DNA of 64,000 nucleotides from Calothrix sp. PCC 6303 (GCF_000317435.1 NC_019751.1:6014001-6078000), one strand, 5' to 3'. Numbered from the stretch's first letter, positions 1-10,353 are shown. Numbers and translations: made by a program. The notes: generated from the letters alone by a model not told the origin.

Positions 1-154
1 TTTCCAACTCGTGATCACAAAACCTCGGATCACCAGCGAGTAGTTCCTCCGGGAAAATCATATCCTCCTGAATTTCGCTGTCACCATTTACTATTAAAAA
101 TAATTGCTACAGCTACTGATAATATGTCTTCGGTTGAATAAATTTAAAACCGAC

Positions 155-513
155 TCAAACACTCTTCTGATACTTCACCATCTCCGCAAATTCCAGAAAA
201 CACCTGTGACACCACCCATCAACCCACAAAGCCGGAATTTTAAACCTCGCTCCACAATTAAGACATTCCGACAATAACCTTAACTGATGACGCTTACACC
301 CCTGCGTCTCCTTAAACTGTCATTCAATTTTGCGACAAGGCGATTCCGCATAACAAGCCCCAGTTTCATCCCTACCCCACCAGGTGGCAACATCTCGAAC
401 AATCGATCTACCTCAACTCCCACCACTACAGCCAAATTTTCCAACTGCTGACGAGAAGGAGGAGGATTAAATCGAAACTTTTCCCATCGTGCGATCGCTC
501 TAAAACTCCACAA
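155..513 (-). pseudogene. TniQ-family transposition protein, C-terminal relic
   Basis: Read on the minus strand, this encodes the C-terminal part of a TniQ-like protein in two frames. Positions 513 to about 360 give an HTH-like segment with RWEKFRFNPPPSRQQLE and VVGVEV. Positions 358 to 155 continue in another frame with a zinc-finger segment (ACYAESPC, then CLNCGARFKIPALW and CHRCF) ending at a TGA. Between the two a few codons are missing, which shifts the frame, and a TGA interrupts the second part directly after KIE, where a Trp is expected. TniQ proteins help choose the target in Tn7-like and CRISPR-associated transposons. No tnsB, tnsC or CRISPR array is visible here, so this is a relic. 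The family call rests on remembered cyanobacterial TniQ sequences. Confidence 0.7.
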
Positions 514-690
514 GATGCTGCAAGCTTTCCAGACTCCAGAGATTTTTCATCAAAAAAATAAAATAAATTTGCCAGAAGTAATTTATTGTTGCGGATTTAT
601 CTGACAAAATACAGAGAGTGTTAGCATTACAACCGCTGATTCTGCTACTGGTAAAGTTGCTGAGTCATTCAAGAACAGAGGGTCAAATGA

Positions 691-2577
691 ATGGAGCGAT
701 CGCATAACCAATCAGATCCGCAAACTAACGGTGATCCAGAAAATTCTCTACGCAGAATGACTGAAGACTTACAATCGATTCACCAAGGTTTGCTGAAGTC
801 TTTACAAAAAGATGTAGAAGGGTTGCGGGAAGAAAAAATCCGTTTGACTGGAGAAATTCAAAAACTGCAACTACAAAAAGAAAAGGTGCTGCAAGAAGGA
901 CTACTACAAGAACAACAAGTTCTCATGCGGCAGTTAGTCAGCGTTTTAGCAAACCATGTTTCTTCACAAGTTGAATCTTCCCTAGAAAAAATTATCCCAG
1001 ATGCCTTAGCCGCTTCACAACATGGTGAAGCCAAAACCACAGAGACAAATTCCCACACCAATCAACTACTAGCTGCAACTTTACAGCAGCTACAAACAGA
1101 AATCGACCAATTTCAAAGCAATTTTGCTCAACAGCTATCACGCATGTATACCCAGCAGGAACAAGGGGAAGCAATTATTGCCGGGTTAGTAAATCGCTTG
1201 CGTCAAGAAGCAAATAACAGTAGTACTGCCAACCTAAATTTAGAAGAAGCTACCCAAATTGAATTTGAGGAAGCAACATCCCAATCAGCGAGAATCATCA
1301 GCGAAGATGATATAGAGACTGTAAGACCAGCAGAAAAATGGTTTGAGCAACAAGAAAAGGAGCAGAAAGCAGGGAACAAGGGGGATAGTACCGAGGAATC
1401 ACATGGAGATATCTACGGAAACCGCTTTGCGTCTTCTATAACTCCTGGTTCTGTGATTCCTGAACCAATTCCCCAACAAGCGCCCACACCAGAACCAACT
1501 CAACAACCTGCATCTTCAGTACAACCCATTGCCAGCTTATTGTTAATTTTAGTGACAATTGTATCAGCCCTATCTAACGTGGCAATTAAGACAATTTTCC
1601 AGCCGAATTCGCAGATTTTGGGGACTTTTGCTGTGGAACAATTACTTCCACCCACATTAGAAAATTGTTTGTTAATTTTGATGCTACGAATGCTAGTAGT
1701 TGTACCCATGATGATGCTGCTAGCACCAATTATGCATCCACAGGTATGGCAAGATATCCAAAAATTATTTGTTGGTTCAAAACAGATTCCCAACCATCGA
1801 AACCCAACAACAGAAAAGCCATTAGGTAAACGAGTATTATTCCTATCGGTATTTAGCGGATTATTTTTATTTTTCTCCCAAGTTTTAGTTTACTTTGCCA
1901 TTGGACAGGTTCCGACTGGGATAGCGATCGCGCTTTTCTTCATCTACCCAGTTATTACCGTAATCCTCTCTTGGTTACTGTTTCGTAGGCAATCGAGGAG
2001 CGACCGTTTTAGTCGTTTTCGTCTGAGTGCGATCGCAATGATTGGTTTTGGGGAATTACTAATTATTAGTTTTCCCATAGCTTCGGCAACCGGAAATTTT
2101 TCCCTCGGAACAAATAGCGCTATTTGGGCAGGTTCGAGCTTTGCCGTTTATCTAATCCTCAGCCGCATCTGTGCAGCTAGATTACATCCAGTTTCAGCAA
2201 CGCTAATTCACTCCACAACTATGCTATTACTGTCGGGGATCAGCCTAGTTATACTTTCCCCAGCCAATTGGTTACAAAATTTGAGCGCGGTTAGATGGTT
2301 GGAAATTATTCTCAGCGGCTTTATCTTAGGTGTTTTTACCCTATTTGTATCTGTATTTAACAACATAGGTGTACGTAAATTTGGCGCTACCCGTTCCGCA
2401 ATTATCGGAGCCAGCGTACCTGTAATCACAGCTATTTTAGCTGGTATCATCATTCAAGAAACTTTAAAAATAAATCAAATTGCCGGTATTTTAATTGTCA
2501 CATTTGGTGCAGCAGCTTTAAGCTTGGAGCAAATTCGTAATCGTTTCAAAGCATCATCAGCGGTTCGCCCTGAATAA
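691..2577 (+). CDS. Coiled-coil/EamA (DMT) fusion membrane protein
   Basis: A 628-residue protein with two parts. Residues 1 to about 190 are soluble, rich in Glu, Gln and Lys, and look like coiled coil. Residues 190-275 form an acidic then Pro/Gln-rich linker. From about residue 278 a set of hydrophobic segments resembles the ten-helix EamA/DMT family, which exports small metabolites across the plasma membrane (GQVPTGIAIALFFIYPVI and GILIVTFGAAALSLEQI are typical). Usual EamA proteins are about 300 residues, so the N-terminal half is an unusual addition. The ATG follows GAGG by about nine bases. The gene lies 239 bp upstream of hetR in the same direction, but nothing shows a functional link. 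Substrate unknown. Confidence 0.8.
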   Translation: MERSHNQSDPQTNGDPENSLRRMTEDLQSIHQGLLKSLQKDVEGLREEKIRLTGEIQKLQLQKEKVLQEGLLQEQQVLMRQLVSVLANHVSSQVESSLEKIIPDALAASQHGEAKTTETNSHTNQLLAATLQQLQTEIDQFQSNFAQQLSRMYTQQEQGEAIIAGLVNRLRQEANNSSTANLNLEEATQIEFEEATSQSARIISEDDIETVRPAEKWFEQQEKEQKAGNKGDSTEESHGDIYGNRFASSITPGSVIPEPIPQQAPTPEPTQQPASSVQPIASLLLILVTIVSALSNVAIKTIFQPNSQILGTFAVEQLLPPTLENCLLILMLRMLVVVPMMMLLAPIMHPQVWQDIQKLFVGSKQIPNHRNPTTEKPLGKRVLFLSVFSGLFLFFSQVLVYFAIGQVPTGIAIALFFIYPVITVILSWLLFRRQSRSDRFSRFRLSAIAMIGFGELLIISFPIASATGNFSLGTNSAIWAGSSFAVYLILSRICAARLHPVSATLIHSTTMLLLSGISLVILSPANWLQNLSAVRWLEIILSGFILGVFTLFVSVFNNIGVRKFGATRSAIIGASVPVITAILAGIIIQETLKINQIAGILIVTFGAAALSLEQIRNRFKASSAVRPE

Positions 2578-2780
2578 TTCAGTTAAGCTCCGCCCAAAAA
2601 AATACCCTTAGGACAGATGAAATTTATGCTACCAATGTAGCCATCATGTTTATCTTGTAAAAATACGGAGTAGTTACTGACTAAGACTACCAATGACACC
2701 CCTACCTGACGCATAATAGGAAATCAAAAGTAAACATATAACCATCAGTCGGGTGTATACTACTACTTTCCTAAGACTGA

Positions 2781-3716
<936 letters not shown>

Positions 3717-3765
3717 TATATTTCTTAAACAAAAACCAACTGAATATTTATGATCATTATCTAAA

Positions 3766-3791
3766 CTGAATCCACCTTCAGGTGGATTCAG
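3766..3791. terminator. Hairpin between hetR and the convergent dmeF
   Basis: Perfect 11-bp inverted repeat CTGAATCCACC / GGTGGATTCAG with a TTCA loop, 50 bp after the hetR stop and 75 bp beyond the dmeF stop. There is no clean T-run directly behind it (a short TTTTT comes about 15 bp later on the plus strand), so it may be a bidirectional terminator or a transcript-end stabiliser. Confidence 0.6.
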
Positions 3792-3866
3792 CTATGATTC
3801 AGAGTTTTTCACTATTTGCAATCAATAACATTTCAGGCAATGAAAACTACACCGTACTGTTTGTTG

Positions 3867-4817
3867 TCAATTACTATGTTGTAATTTTATACAAGGTTCA
3901 TTTTCACAACGGTTAACTTCCACAATCACATGGGACAGTGATGGAATATGCTTGAGGAGATTTTTGTAATATTCTGGTGATTGAGGATAATGGGTAACTA
4001 GCGAAATTGTTGCTGCCACATGATTCTGAGCCACATACCAAACATGTAAATCATTGATGCGATTATCAGCATTTTCCTCAATAGCCGCCACAATATCCAG
4101 TTTTACCCCCTTATCAATTGCCCCATCAAGCAAGATTAAACCAGTATCCGCAATTAAACCATAAGACCATTTTCCAATTACCACTGCACCAACTAAACCC
4201 ATTACTGCATCCATCCAAACCCAACCTAAAAACTTTCCGGCAAATAGGGCAATTATCGCCAAAATTGAAGTCAGGGCATCTGCTACAACGTGGAGATAGG
4301 CAGCGCGAAGGTTATGATCGTGATGATGTTCATGCTCATCATGGTGATGTTCATGATGTTCATGATGATCCTGCAACAGTAAAGCACTGATTAAATTAAC
4401 TGATAAACCAATTACAGCTACACCAATAGCTTCATTAAACTGAATTGTTTGGGGTTGGAAAAAACGAGTTACTGACTCCAGCACCATGATCAAAGCAATT
4501 ACTGCAAGAACAATAGCACTAGCAAACCCCCCCAATACACTTACTTTACCAGTGCCAAATGTATATTTAGGATTATTGGCATGGTTTCTCGCATACTGAT
4601 AAGCAAAAACGACAATCCCAAATGCTGCGACATGGGTTGCCATATGCCAACCATCTGCCAGTAAAGCCATAGAACCATAAATAGTTCCGGCAATAATTTC
4701 AACAACCATGGTAATGGCTGTGAGTAGCATCACAATTTTGGTATTTTTCTCCGCATCATCTTGGCTTGTTGAAAAGTTGTGGGAGTGTTCCCATTGTTCA
4801 AGGGTGTCATTATGCAT
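3867..4817 (-). CDS. dmeF: CDF-family heavy-metal exporter, DmeF-like
   Basis: 316 residues with about six membrane helices and a cation-diffusion-facilitator layout. ALLADGWHMATHVAAFG carries the HxxxD-type metal site of helix II, and LHVVADALTSILAI the second site in helix V. Between helices IV and V is a His-rich cytosolic loop (HHEHHEHHHDEHEHHHDH), and the C-terminal part is a CDF metal-sensing domain (NDLHVWYV). The N-terminal H-x-F and the DGWHMATH motif resemble DmeF, which exports Co(II)/Ni(II) in exchange for protons. Zn(II) or Cd(II) cannot be excluded. It stands alone on the minus strand, convergent with hetR. Confidence 0.88.
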   Translation of the reverse strand: MHNDTLEQWEHSHNFSTSQDDAEKNTKIVMLLTAITMVVEIIAGTIYGSMALLADGWHMATHVAAFGIVVFAYQYARNHANNPKYTFGTGKVSVLGGFASAIVLAVIALIMVLESVTRFFQPQTIQFNEAIGVAVIGLSVNLISALLLQDHHEHHEHHHDEHEHHHDHNLRAAYLHVVADALTSILAIIALFAGKFLGWVWMDAVMGLVGAVVIGKWSYGLIADTGLILLDGAIDKGVKLDIVAAIEENADNRINDLHVWYVAQNHVAATISLVTHYPQSPEYYKNLLKHIPSLSHVIVEVNRCENEPCIKLQHSN

Positions 4818-5362
4818 AGAACTGTTCAGTTATTCGTGATGAGTCAAGCTTATCAATTTTCTGTACTTAGGGCTTGCTGAAAAAATCCATTTGTGTGATT
4901 TGTAACAATTTTTTGTTGCCTATTTCCTAAAGAAAATGAGAAAAAAGTGAAGAAAATTAAGATGAACTTTCCAGATAATCTTGAGACATCACAGAAGAAA
5001 TGAAAATTCAGGAAACATTCTGAATCATAAGTCACCTAATTTGTGTCTTTACCCACTTCCCCAAGTTGCCAACACCAGTTATTATTCAAACTTACTTGAG
5101 GAAAAGTAAAATTACCGTTTACTAAGTAGGTAGGTGGGAATAAACACAACTTCTTGGAAACTATTTTTGGAGGCGGAAACCCTCGAAAAAGTTTCCGCTA
5201 TGTAAGGTAATGTAAATTAGCTTCAAAGTCTTCTTACAAACCCTAACAGAAGGCACAGCCACCCCAAATGTTTGCGCTTACCCCTACTGCCTTGTCATAA
5301 CGACAATTTTCAACTCCCACCTACTTAGTCGCAGATTAAAGTATAAATCGAGGAATTCAAGA
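4818..5362. other. Non-coding stretch between dmeF and dacB
   Basis: 545 bp with no convincing gene. It holds the divergent upstream regions of dmeF and dacB and a MITE-like inverted-repeat element (5122-5328). The dacB start is preceded by AGGAATTC. The remaining left part is AT-rich and shows no clear structure. Confidence 0.6.
5122..5328. repeat. MITE-like element, AGTAGGTGGG family, copy 1
   Basis: The ends are inverted repeats: CTAAGTAGGTAGGTGGGA on the left and TCCCACCTACTTAG on the right. Inside is a smaller hairpin, GCGGAAAC (5173-5180) with GTTTCCGC (5191-5198). Internal words such as AATAAACA, ATGTAAATT, TCAAAGTCTT and ACGA-AATTTTC recur in the same order in the copy at 43851-43978. 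No protein is encoded, so this is a non-autonomous element. Confidence 0.65.
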
Positions 5363-6694
5363 ATGCTGGAATTATTTGGATCGGGTTTGTTTACACTTTG
5401 GCTAGAATTGGCTGGAGCAAAAATCAAGCCTCTAAATGCTTTAGGAGCATTGGCTTGGCAAAGCACCCCCGGTTTGGTAATTGCTGCGGATCCAAACCCC
5501 ACTGGTGCTAAGACTGTTGAGCAGTATCTAAAGGAGTTAATATCTACCAAATTGGTTCCTGTAGAGCAAACTGTAAACCAGGGTATTTGGATGCAGTCTG
5601 GTCCGATGTTAATGGCAAATCATCAAGGCACAACCCCAGTGCCTGCGGCTTCTTTAACCAAGATTGCCACTTCTTTAGCAGCTTTAAACCAGTTGGGGGC
5701 AGATTATGAGTTTCCCACTGTGATTGGTGCCACAGGAAAGATTGAGAACGGAGTTGTGGAAGGGGATTTGGTGGTGACAGCTAGTGGTGATCCTCTGTTT
5801 GTGTGGGAAGAAGCGATCGCACTCGGCAACAGTCTCAATAAAATTGGTATTAAGCAGGTTAAGGGGAATCTAATTATTGTTGGTAGGTTTGCCATGAGTT
5901 TCCAGCGTCATCCTTTACTAGCTGGGGAAGCACTCAAACAAACTTTGAATTCTGCAACTTGGTCGCGTGCGGCAACTTTGCAATATTCTATTATGCCTAA
6001 GGGGACACCAAAACCCAAAGTTGTGATTTCTGGGAAAGTACAATTATCTGAACAGGAAATTGCCGAACAAACTATCTTGATTAAGCATCACTCGTTACCC
6101 CTCAAAGAGCTAATTAACGAGATGAATGTTTTTAGTAATAATGATATGGCGGAAATGTTAGCAGAAGCTGTAGGGGGTCATACGGTTGTACAATCGATGT
6201 CAGCTAAATTGGCGCAGGTTCCCGAATCAGAAATTCAGTTAATTAATGGTTCTGGATTGGGTGTGGAAAATCGGATTTCCCCACGAGCAGTATGTTCAAT
6301 GTTAATGGCGCTACAACGAGAAGCTGTAGGTTACGGATTGACATTGGCAGATTTATTCCCCACTTCTGGAGTCGATCATCGGGGGACAATGCATTCTCGA
6401 CATATGCCAAATGCTACTGTGATGAAAACAGGAACCCTCAGAGATGTGAGTGCTTTAGCTGGGGTTTTACCAACACGCGATCGCGGTTTGGTTTGGTTTG
6501 CTGTAATTAATCGCGGTGCTTCGGTTTCCGCTTTCCGCGCAGAACAAGATAAACTCTTGCAAAATCTCGCTAAACAGTTGGAAGTTCCGGAGGAAGTCCC
6601 CACTAGCATTGCTCCCCACACAGGTAATACTAAGGTTATTCCATCCTTGGGTGCGATCGCACGTAATGAAATTATGTTGAAGTTAGGTAGCTAA
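5363..6694 (+). CDS. dacB: D-alanyl-D-alanine carboxypeptidase/endopeptidase (PBP4, S13)
   Basis: 443 residues with the three active-site motifs of class C penicillin-binding proteins: SLTK with Ser97/Lys100, SNN at 258-260 and KTG at 355-357. The S13 (DacB/PBP4) family trims or cuts cross-links in peptidoglycan in the periplasm. The N-terminus is only weakly signal-like (LFGSGLFTLWLELAGAKI), so export is inferred. E. coli PBP4 is 477 residues and has an inserted domain between SxxK and SxN; here that spacing (about 160 residues) is similar. It ends 10 bp from the convergent EcsC-like gene. Confidence 0.93.
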   Translation: MLELFGSGLFTLWLELAGAKIKPLNALGALAWQSTPGLVIAADPNPTGAKTVEQYLKELISTKLVPVEQTVNQGIWMQSGPMLMANHQGTTPVPAASLTKIATSLAALNQLGADYEFPTVIGATGKIENGVVEGDLVVTASGDPLFVWEEAIALGNSLNKIGIKQVKGNLIIVGRFAMSFQRHPLLAGEALKQTLNSATWSRAATLQYSIMPKGTPKPKVVISGKVQLSEQEIAEQTILIKHHSLPLKELINEMNVFSNNDMAEMLAEAVGGHTVVQSMSAKLAQVPESEIQLINGSGLGVENRISPRAVCSMLMALQREAVGYGLTLADLFPTSGVDHRGTMHSRHMPNATVMKTGTLRDVSALAGVLPTRDRGLVWFAVINRGASVSAFRAEQDKLLQNLAKQLEVPEEVPTSIAPHTGNTKVIPSLGAIARNEIMLKLGS

Positions 6695-6704
6695 AGTTTC
6701 TGAA

Positions 6705-7748
6705 TTACCCTCGACTCTGGGGAAATCGCTGAGTAATTGTGTCGATAACTTGTTGCTCAGTTGGTGTAATTTCCCCGTTGATTTGGGCAATTTTTTGGCA
6801 TTGTGCTAGTAGGGGAACTGCAAAGTCAGGATTTAGTTGATCTAGCAGTAATTCTAACGACTGTGGCGATTTCATCTCCAGCGGAATTGCATCCAGTGAA
6901 CTTTGGCTAAAATTCAATGCTTGCAGTGATAGTACAATTTCCTCCCAAGTCTTTTCAGGGTGACTTGCTAAGACAATATGCACCAGAATTTTATCCATGA
7001 TATTCTGTTGTGCGATCGCTTTTTCCAAATAGCTCTGACTTTCCTGTTTCAGTTCTGCTAAAGTCTCCTCTGAAGCTACGGATTTACTTTGATCTAACTT
7101 AGTTTCGTAAAATCTACAAGCTGCATAACCCAAAGAATAAATCATTGTCGCATTTGCACCCGCACCAATCACAGCACCTGCAAACGGGACATTGCGTAAC
7201 AAACCTAAACCCGCAGCTTTGAGCAAACGTTCACCACCCAAAGCTAAACCAAATATTGCTAACACCTCACCTTTACGGGCTGGATTTTGTAAATCTAAGC
7301 CGTAGAGATGGGCAATTTGGTAAACCATTTCCGATTGTAATCGAGTTGTTGCCGCTAAATCAATTGCTAATAATGCAACCGCTACACCAGGTAAAAAGCT
7401 TGTTGCTAAACCTATGCCACCTGCTTTTTTGGCTTTATTGAGCATGATTCGATGAGCAAGTTGACGGGGATTTTCTCCTGGATAATTACTTTGCAACTTT
7501 TCCACTTCTTTAGCTGCATTTAACAAATCAACAGCACTTGCTGCTCCCACCAACCAATTTAGATTTAAAACTCCAGCAAGTTTGCGAACTAACCAATTAT
7601 TTCCAAAGTATCCAACAAACCTACCTATGGTATGAGTCGCTTCCTCAATAACGCTTTGAGCCTTTCCAATTACTGAGTTATTTTCCATATTTTTGGTACT
7701 TTTGACTGATTTAATATTGATGTGGGGAGATAATAATTTATTGTCCAT
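6705..7748 (-). CDS. EcsC-family/DUF697-like membrane-associated protein
   Basis: 347 residues. The middle part has glycine- and alanine-rich hydrophobic helices (AGGIGLATSFLPGVAVALLAIDLAATTRLQ cut across about residues 112-140, then AGLGLLRNVPFAGAVIGAGANA), typical of EcsC-like proteins. The C-terminal 70 residues look like a TerB-type helical domain (AQINGEITPTEQQVIDTI). Function is unknown; EcsC relatives have been linked to membrane processes without a defined reaction. Met at 7748 is the longest start; Met at 7688 (MENNSVIGKAQ) is an equal alternative because the first 20 residues are low in structure. It converges on dacB. Confidence 0.65.
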   Translation of the reverse strand: MDNKLLSPHINIKSVKSTKNMENNSVIGKAQSVIEEATHTIGRFVGYFGNNWLVRKLAGVLNLNWLVGAASAVDLLNAAKEVEKLQSNYPGENPRQLAHRIMLNKAKKAGGIGLATSFLPGVAVALLAIDLAATTRLQSEMVYQIAHLYGLDLQNPARKGEVLAIFGLALGGERLLKAAGLGLLRNVPFAGAVIGAGANATMIYSLGYAACRFYETKLDQSKSVASEETLAELKQESQSYLEKAIAQQNIMDKILVHIVLASHPEKTWEEIVLSLQALNFSQSSLDAIPLEMKSPQSLELLLDQLNPDFAVPLLAQCQKIAQINGEITPTEQQVIDTITQRFPQSRG

Positions 7749-8060
7749 GATTGAAATGAAGTCGTGTTTGTAATTATTAACTACTTAACTTGTTTTTAGA
7801 TTATAAATTGGTTTAAGTTTGTCCCAACTTGTATGCCTAATTTAGATATTTTTGTCCAAGGTATATAGACCAATAAACTTATTTTTTCTGATTTAAAGGT
7901 TGATTATATCAAAATTTTTGCTTTAAAAGTCTTGCTTCCCTTTATAATAAAAGATGTTACAAAATCTACGCTCAAATAGTATCTTTCTCTAGATATAAAA
8001 AAGTGGTGAGCAATGTTTATAAATCTCGTCGCTTTACCTTAAATATTCCAAAATATAGAT
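7749..8060. other. AT-rich intergenic region upstream of tenA
   Basis: 312 bp without a gene. TATAAT at 7943-7948 with TTGCTT at 7918-7923 (19-bp spacer) is a weak promoter candidate for tenA. I looked for a TPP riboswitch core (CTGAGA and an ACCTGAT-type loop) and did not find one. Confidence 0.4.
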
Positions 8061-8681
8061 ATGACTATCTCCAGCCAATTGTGGTTAGCAAATCAAGATC
8101 TCGCACAAGCTTGTTTAGAGCATCCGTTTGTCCAAGGTATCGCTAATGGGACTTTGGAACAGCAGAAATTTGCTTATTATCTAGGGCAAGATGCTTTTTT
8201 CTTGGAAGCCTTTGCCCGTGCTTACAGTATCGCTGCCGCTAAAGCGCCAGATTTCTCAGGATTTACCACTTTTCACGACTTAGCTGGTGGGGTGTTAACA
8301 GAACTGCGTTTACATCAAGGCTATGCTGCTAAATGGGGAGTTAATTTGCGATCCGTTGAACCAGGAATTTCTACCCGCCGTTATACTGATTTTTTACTAG
8401 CAACTGCTTGGAGTGGGGATGTGGGTTTGACTGCCGCTGCCATGTCTCCCTGTCTACGTCTGTATGCTTTTTTGGGACATAAGTTGGCTTATAATGGTAT
8501 TCCTAATCACCAGTATGCAGATTGGATTGAGACCTACAGTAGCGCAGAATTCGCTAAATTGGTGCAAAAATTAGAAGGTTTGGTTGAATGTTACGGTAGT
8601 GATGGAGCCTTGCTACACTCAACCTATCGTTATGCCATGCTATGTGAGCGAGAATTTTTCCAAGCCGCATGGATAGAGTGA
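8061..8681 (+). CDS. tenA: TenA-family thiaminase II-like protein
   Basis: 206 residues, normal for TenA. The family hydrolyses aminopyrimidine compounds to salvage the pyrimidine half of thiamin. Visible family features: YYLGQDAFFLEAFARAY with Asp44, and Cys131 in AAMSPCLRLYAFLG, the position of the catalytic Cys135 of Bacillus TenA, so this is the TenA_C type. ATYR-like residues near the end (STYRYAMLCEREFF) match the family's C-terminal Glu region. No other thiamin gene is nearby and no TPP riboswitch was seen. Confidence 0.88.
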   Translation: MTISSQLWLANQDLAQACLEHPFVQGIANGTLEQQKFAYYLGQDAFFLEAFARAYSIAAAKAPDFSGFTTFHDLAGGVLTELRLHQGYAAKWGVNLRSVEPGISTRRYTDFLLATAWSGDVGLTAAAMSPCLRLYAFLGHKLAYNGIPNHQYADWIETYSSAEFAKLVQKLEGLVECYGSDGALLHSTYRYAMLCEREFFQAAWIE

Positions 8682-9024
8682 TTTTGAAATCTTGCGTATG
8701 AAGTCACTGCATTGCGCGGGTTTGCCGCATTGTCGCAACATTGTGTTAGGACTACGCAAGGATTTGAGAGTTTGATTCAAAGGAAGTATCTCCGAAAAAG
8801 ATGTTTAGGTAACAGGAAACGGGGAACTCTTAGCAGGGAAATTCCCATGATTAAAATAAGGGGATTTGAAACGGACGTATTTTCTCTTGCACTACTGTCT
8901 GGTAGCCGCAAGGCTTCTCGTCGAGTGAAAAATATTTTTACAAACGGGAATAAAGCGGGGGGGAACATCCACACCGCTTTTTATCTCCCCTATGATAATT
9001 TTATTTTTCGTTCAGAGACAGTCT
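8682..9024. other. Intergenic region between tenA and the HdrB-like gene
   Basis: 343 bp. An open frame runs across it (8712-9068, plus) but has no family features, low-complexity start sequence, and overlaps the real minus-strand gene, so I do not call it. A convergent terminator candidate lies at 8952-8980. Confidence 0.5.
8952..8980. terminator. Candidate bidirectional terminator, tenA / HdrB-like gene
   Basis: AAAGCGG (8952-8958) pairs with CCGCTTT (8974-8980), followed by TT on the plus strand. It lies between two convergent genes, 45 bp before the HdrB-like stop. The stem is only seven pairs. Confidence 0.45.
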
Positions 9025-9939
9025 CTAAGCAACCAATAAACCCAACTTTTCCAACACTGGTTTGGTAGAAACAACATGTCTATCTAAGCCTAATGCTTTA
9101 GGACTCACCCCTAAAGCCAAAGCTACTAATTGGGGTAAATGCAGCACAGGTAAGCCTAGTTTCTTACCAATTACTTGCTCAACTTCTGGCTGACGCGAAT
9201 CTAAATTCAAATGACATAATGGGCAAGGTGTCACAATACAATCAGCACCATTATCGATAGCATCTTGGAGATGTTTTCCTGCCATTTTAAATGATTCAGT
9301 AGTGGCATAACTAGAAAGGGGCCATCCGCAACATTGTGTACGTCCTTGGTAATAAATCGGATTTGCCCCGACAGCCCGGAAAATATTTTCCATTGCTTCG
9401 GGTTTAAAAGGGTTGTCGTAGGGGGTATTTTTTTGGGCACGCAGCAAGTAACAGCCATAAAAAGCCGCGCAGTTAATTTGGGATAACTTATGAGTTACAC
9501 GTTTTTGAATTTCTTCTATACCATAATCTGCCACCAAAGCATACAAAAGATGTTTAACTTCGGTGCTGCCACGATATGGCAGACAACCTTCTTGCTTGAG
9601 TAAACCATTAACCTTGCTAAAATAAGCTGGGTCGCTGTCGATGCTAGCTTTTAAGCGTTCATCAACATGACCAATAACACCCTGGCAAGTGCTGCAATGG
9701 GTTAACAAAGGTAAATTTAATTCCTCCGCTAAAGCAATATTGCGAGCATTTACCGTATCTTCCAGAAGTTGAGAATCTTCTTTGAAGGTACCCGAACCAC
9801 AACAAGAAGCTTTTTTGAGTTCAATTAATTTAATTCCTAGTTCCTGGGCAACAGCAACAGTGGATAAATGAAGTTCTCCACAGGCACCCTGAGCAACACA
9901 ACCGGGGAAATAAGCATACTGTAAAGTCTGAGATTGCAT
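9025..9939 (-). CDS. HdrB-like cysteine-rich iron-sulfur protein (CCG domains)
   Basis: 304 residues with two CCG (cysteine-rich) domains: KKASCCGSG near residue 48 and TQCCGWPLSS near residue 204, each with further cysteines upstream and downstream (CSTCQG, CPLCHLNL). This is the layout of subunit B of heterodisulfide reductase and the related SdhE/SdhC-like succinate dehydrogenase subunits, where the cysteines bind noncubane 4Fe-4S clusters. Cyanobacteria do not make coenzyme M/B heterodisulfide, so the substrate is not known; a redox role with quinones or thiols is inferred. No HdrA, HdrC or SdhA/B gene is adjacent. The ATG at 9939 is preceded by a weak purine stretch. Confidence 0.8.
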   Translation of the reverse strand: MQSQTLQYAYFPGCVAQGACGELHLSTVAVAQELGIKLIELKKASCCGSGTFKEDSQLLEDTVNARNIALAEELNLPLLTHCSTCQGVIGHVDERLKASIDSDPAYFSKVNGLLKQEGCLPYRGSTEVKHLLYALVADYGIEEIQKRVTHKLSQINCAAFYGCYLLRAQKNTPYDNPFKPEAMENIFRAVGANPIYYQGRTQCCGWPLSSYATTESFKMAGKHLQDAIDNGADCIVTPCPLCHLNLDSRQPEVEQVIGKKLGLPVLHLPQLVALALGVSPKALGLDRHVVSTKPVLEKLGLLVA

Positions 9940-10353
9940 ATAAAATCAACCAAGGCACTTAAGGATCGGCTTTTGCCTGTAACAATAACTGTTTTATCAT
10001 TGCAAACAGAGGGTTGACGAACTAAGTGTCTCAATTAATTAACAAATCCCAAATAAACTTCACAAAAACTGAGACAATAAGCTCTTAAGGATTACTTTTG
10101 TACCTAAAACTGGTGCTTAGTGGCGGAAATAGAAATCCAGTTAAAAATGCTCAAAAGCTGAAAATTATCGACTTTTTGACTTTTGACAGTGGACTTTTAG
10201 ACTTCCACGAGGCATTACTAAGTGGTGGTGTGTAATAACTAAAGATTGGGCAATAACATATACGGGCGATCGCCCTTGACGATAAGATGTATATGCTTAA
10301 AACCTATAGTCCACATAGAGCGGATAATAGTAACTGGTTGAGGAAATTTATCT
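9940..10353. other. Divergent upstream region, HdrB-like gene / acpP
   Basis: 414 bp without a gene. It includes the palindrome GGGCGATCGCCC (10263-10274, an extended HIP1 site) about 80 bp upstream of acpP. Promoters for both genes must lie here, but I could not fix a -10/-35 pair with confidence. Confidence 0.4.

Noticed and set aside
1-107. Possible partial minus-strand gene running off the left edge (frame with EDMIFPEELLAGDPRF)
   Set aside because: Too short to assign; AGGAGG lies only two bases from the ATG, which is poor spacing.
4853-5035. 60-codon minus-strand frame upstream of dmeF
   Set aside because: Phe-rich and low in structure, typical of an AT-rich non-coding stretch.
7749-8060. 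TPP riboswitch ahead of tenA
   Set aside because: The conserved CTGAGA and ACCTGAT-type elements could not be found.
8712-9068. 118-codon plus-strand frame after tenA
   Set aside because: No recognisable motif, overlaps the end of the HdrB-like gene, and contains a likely convergent terminator.
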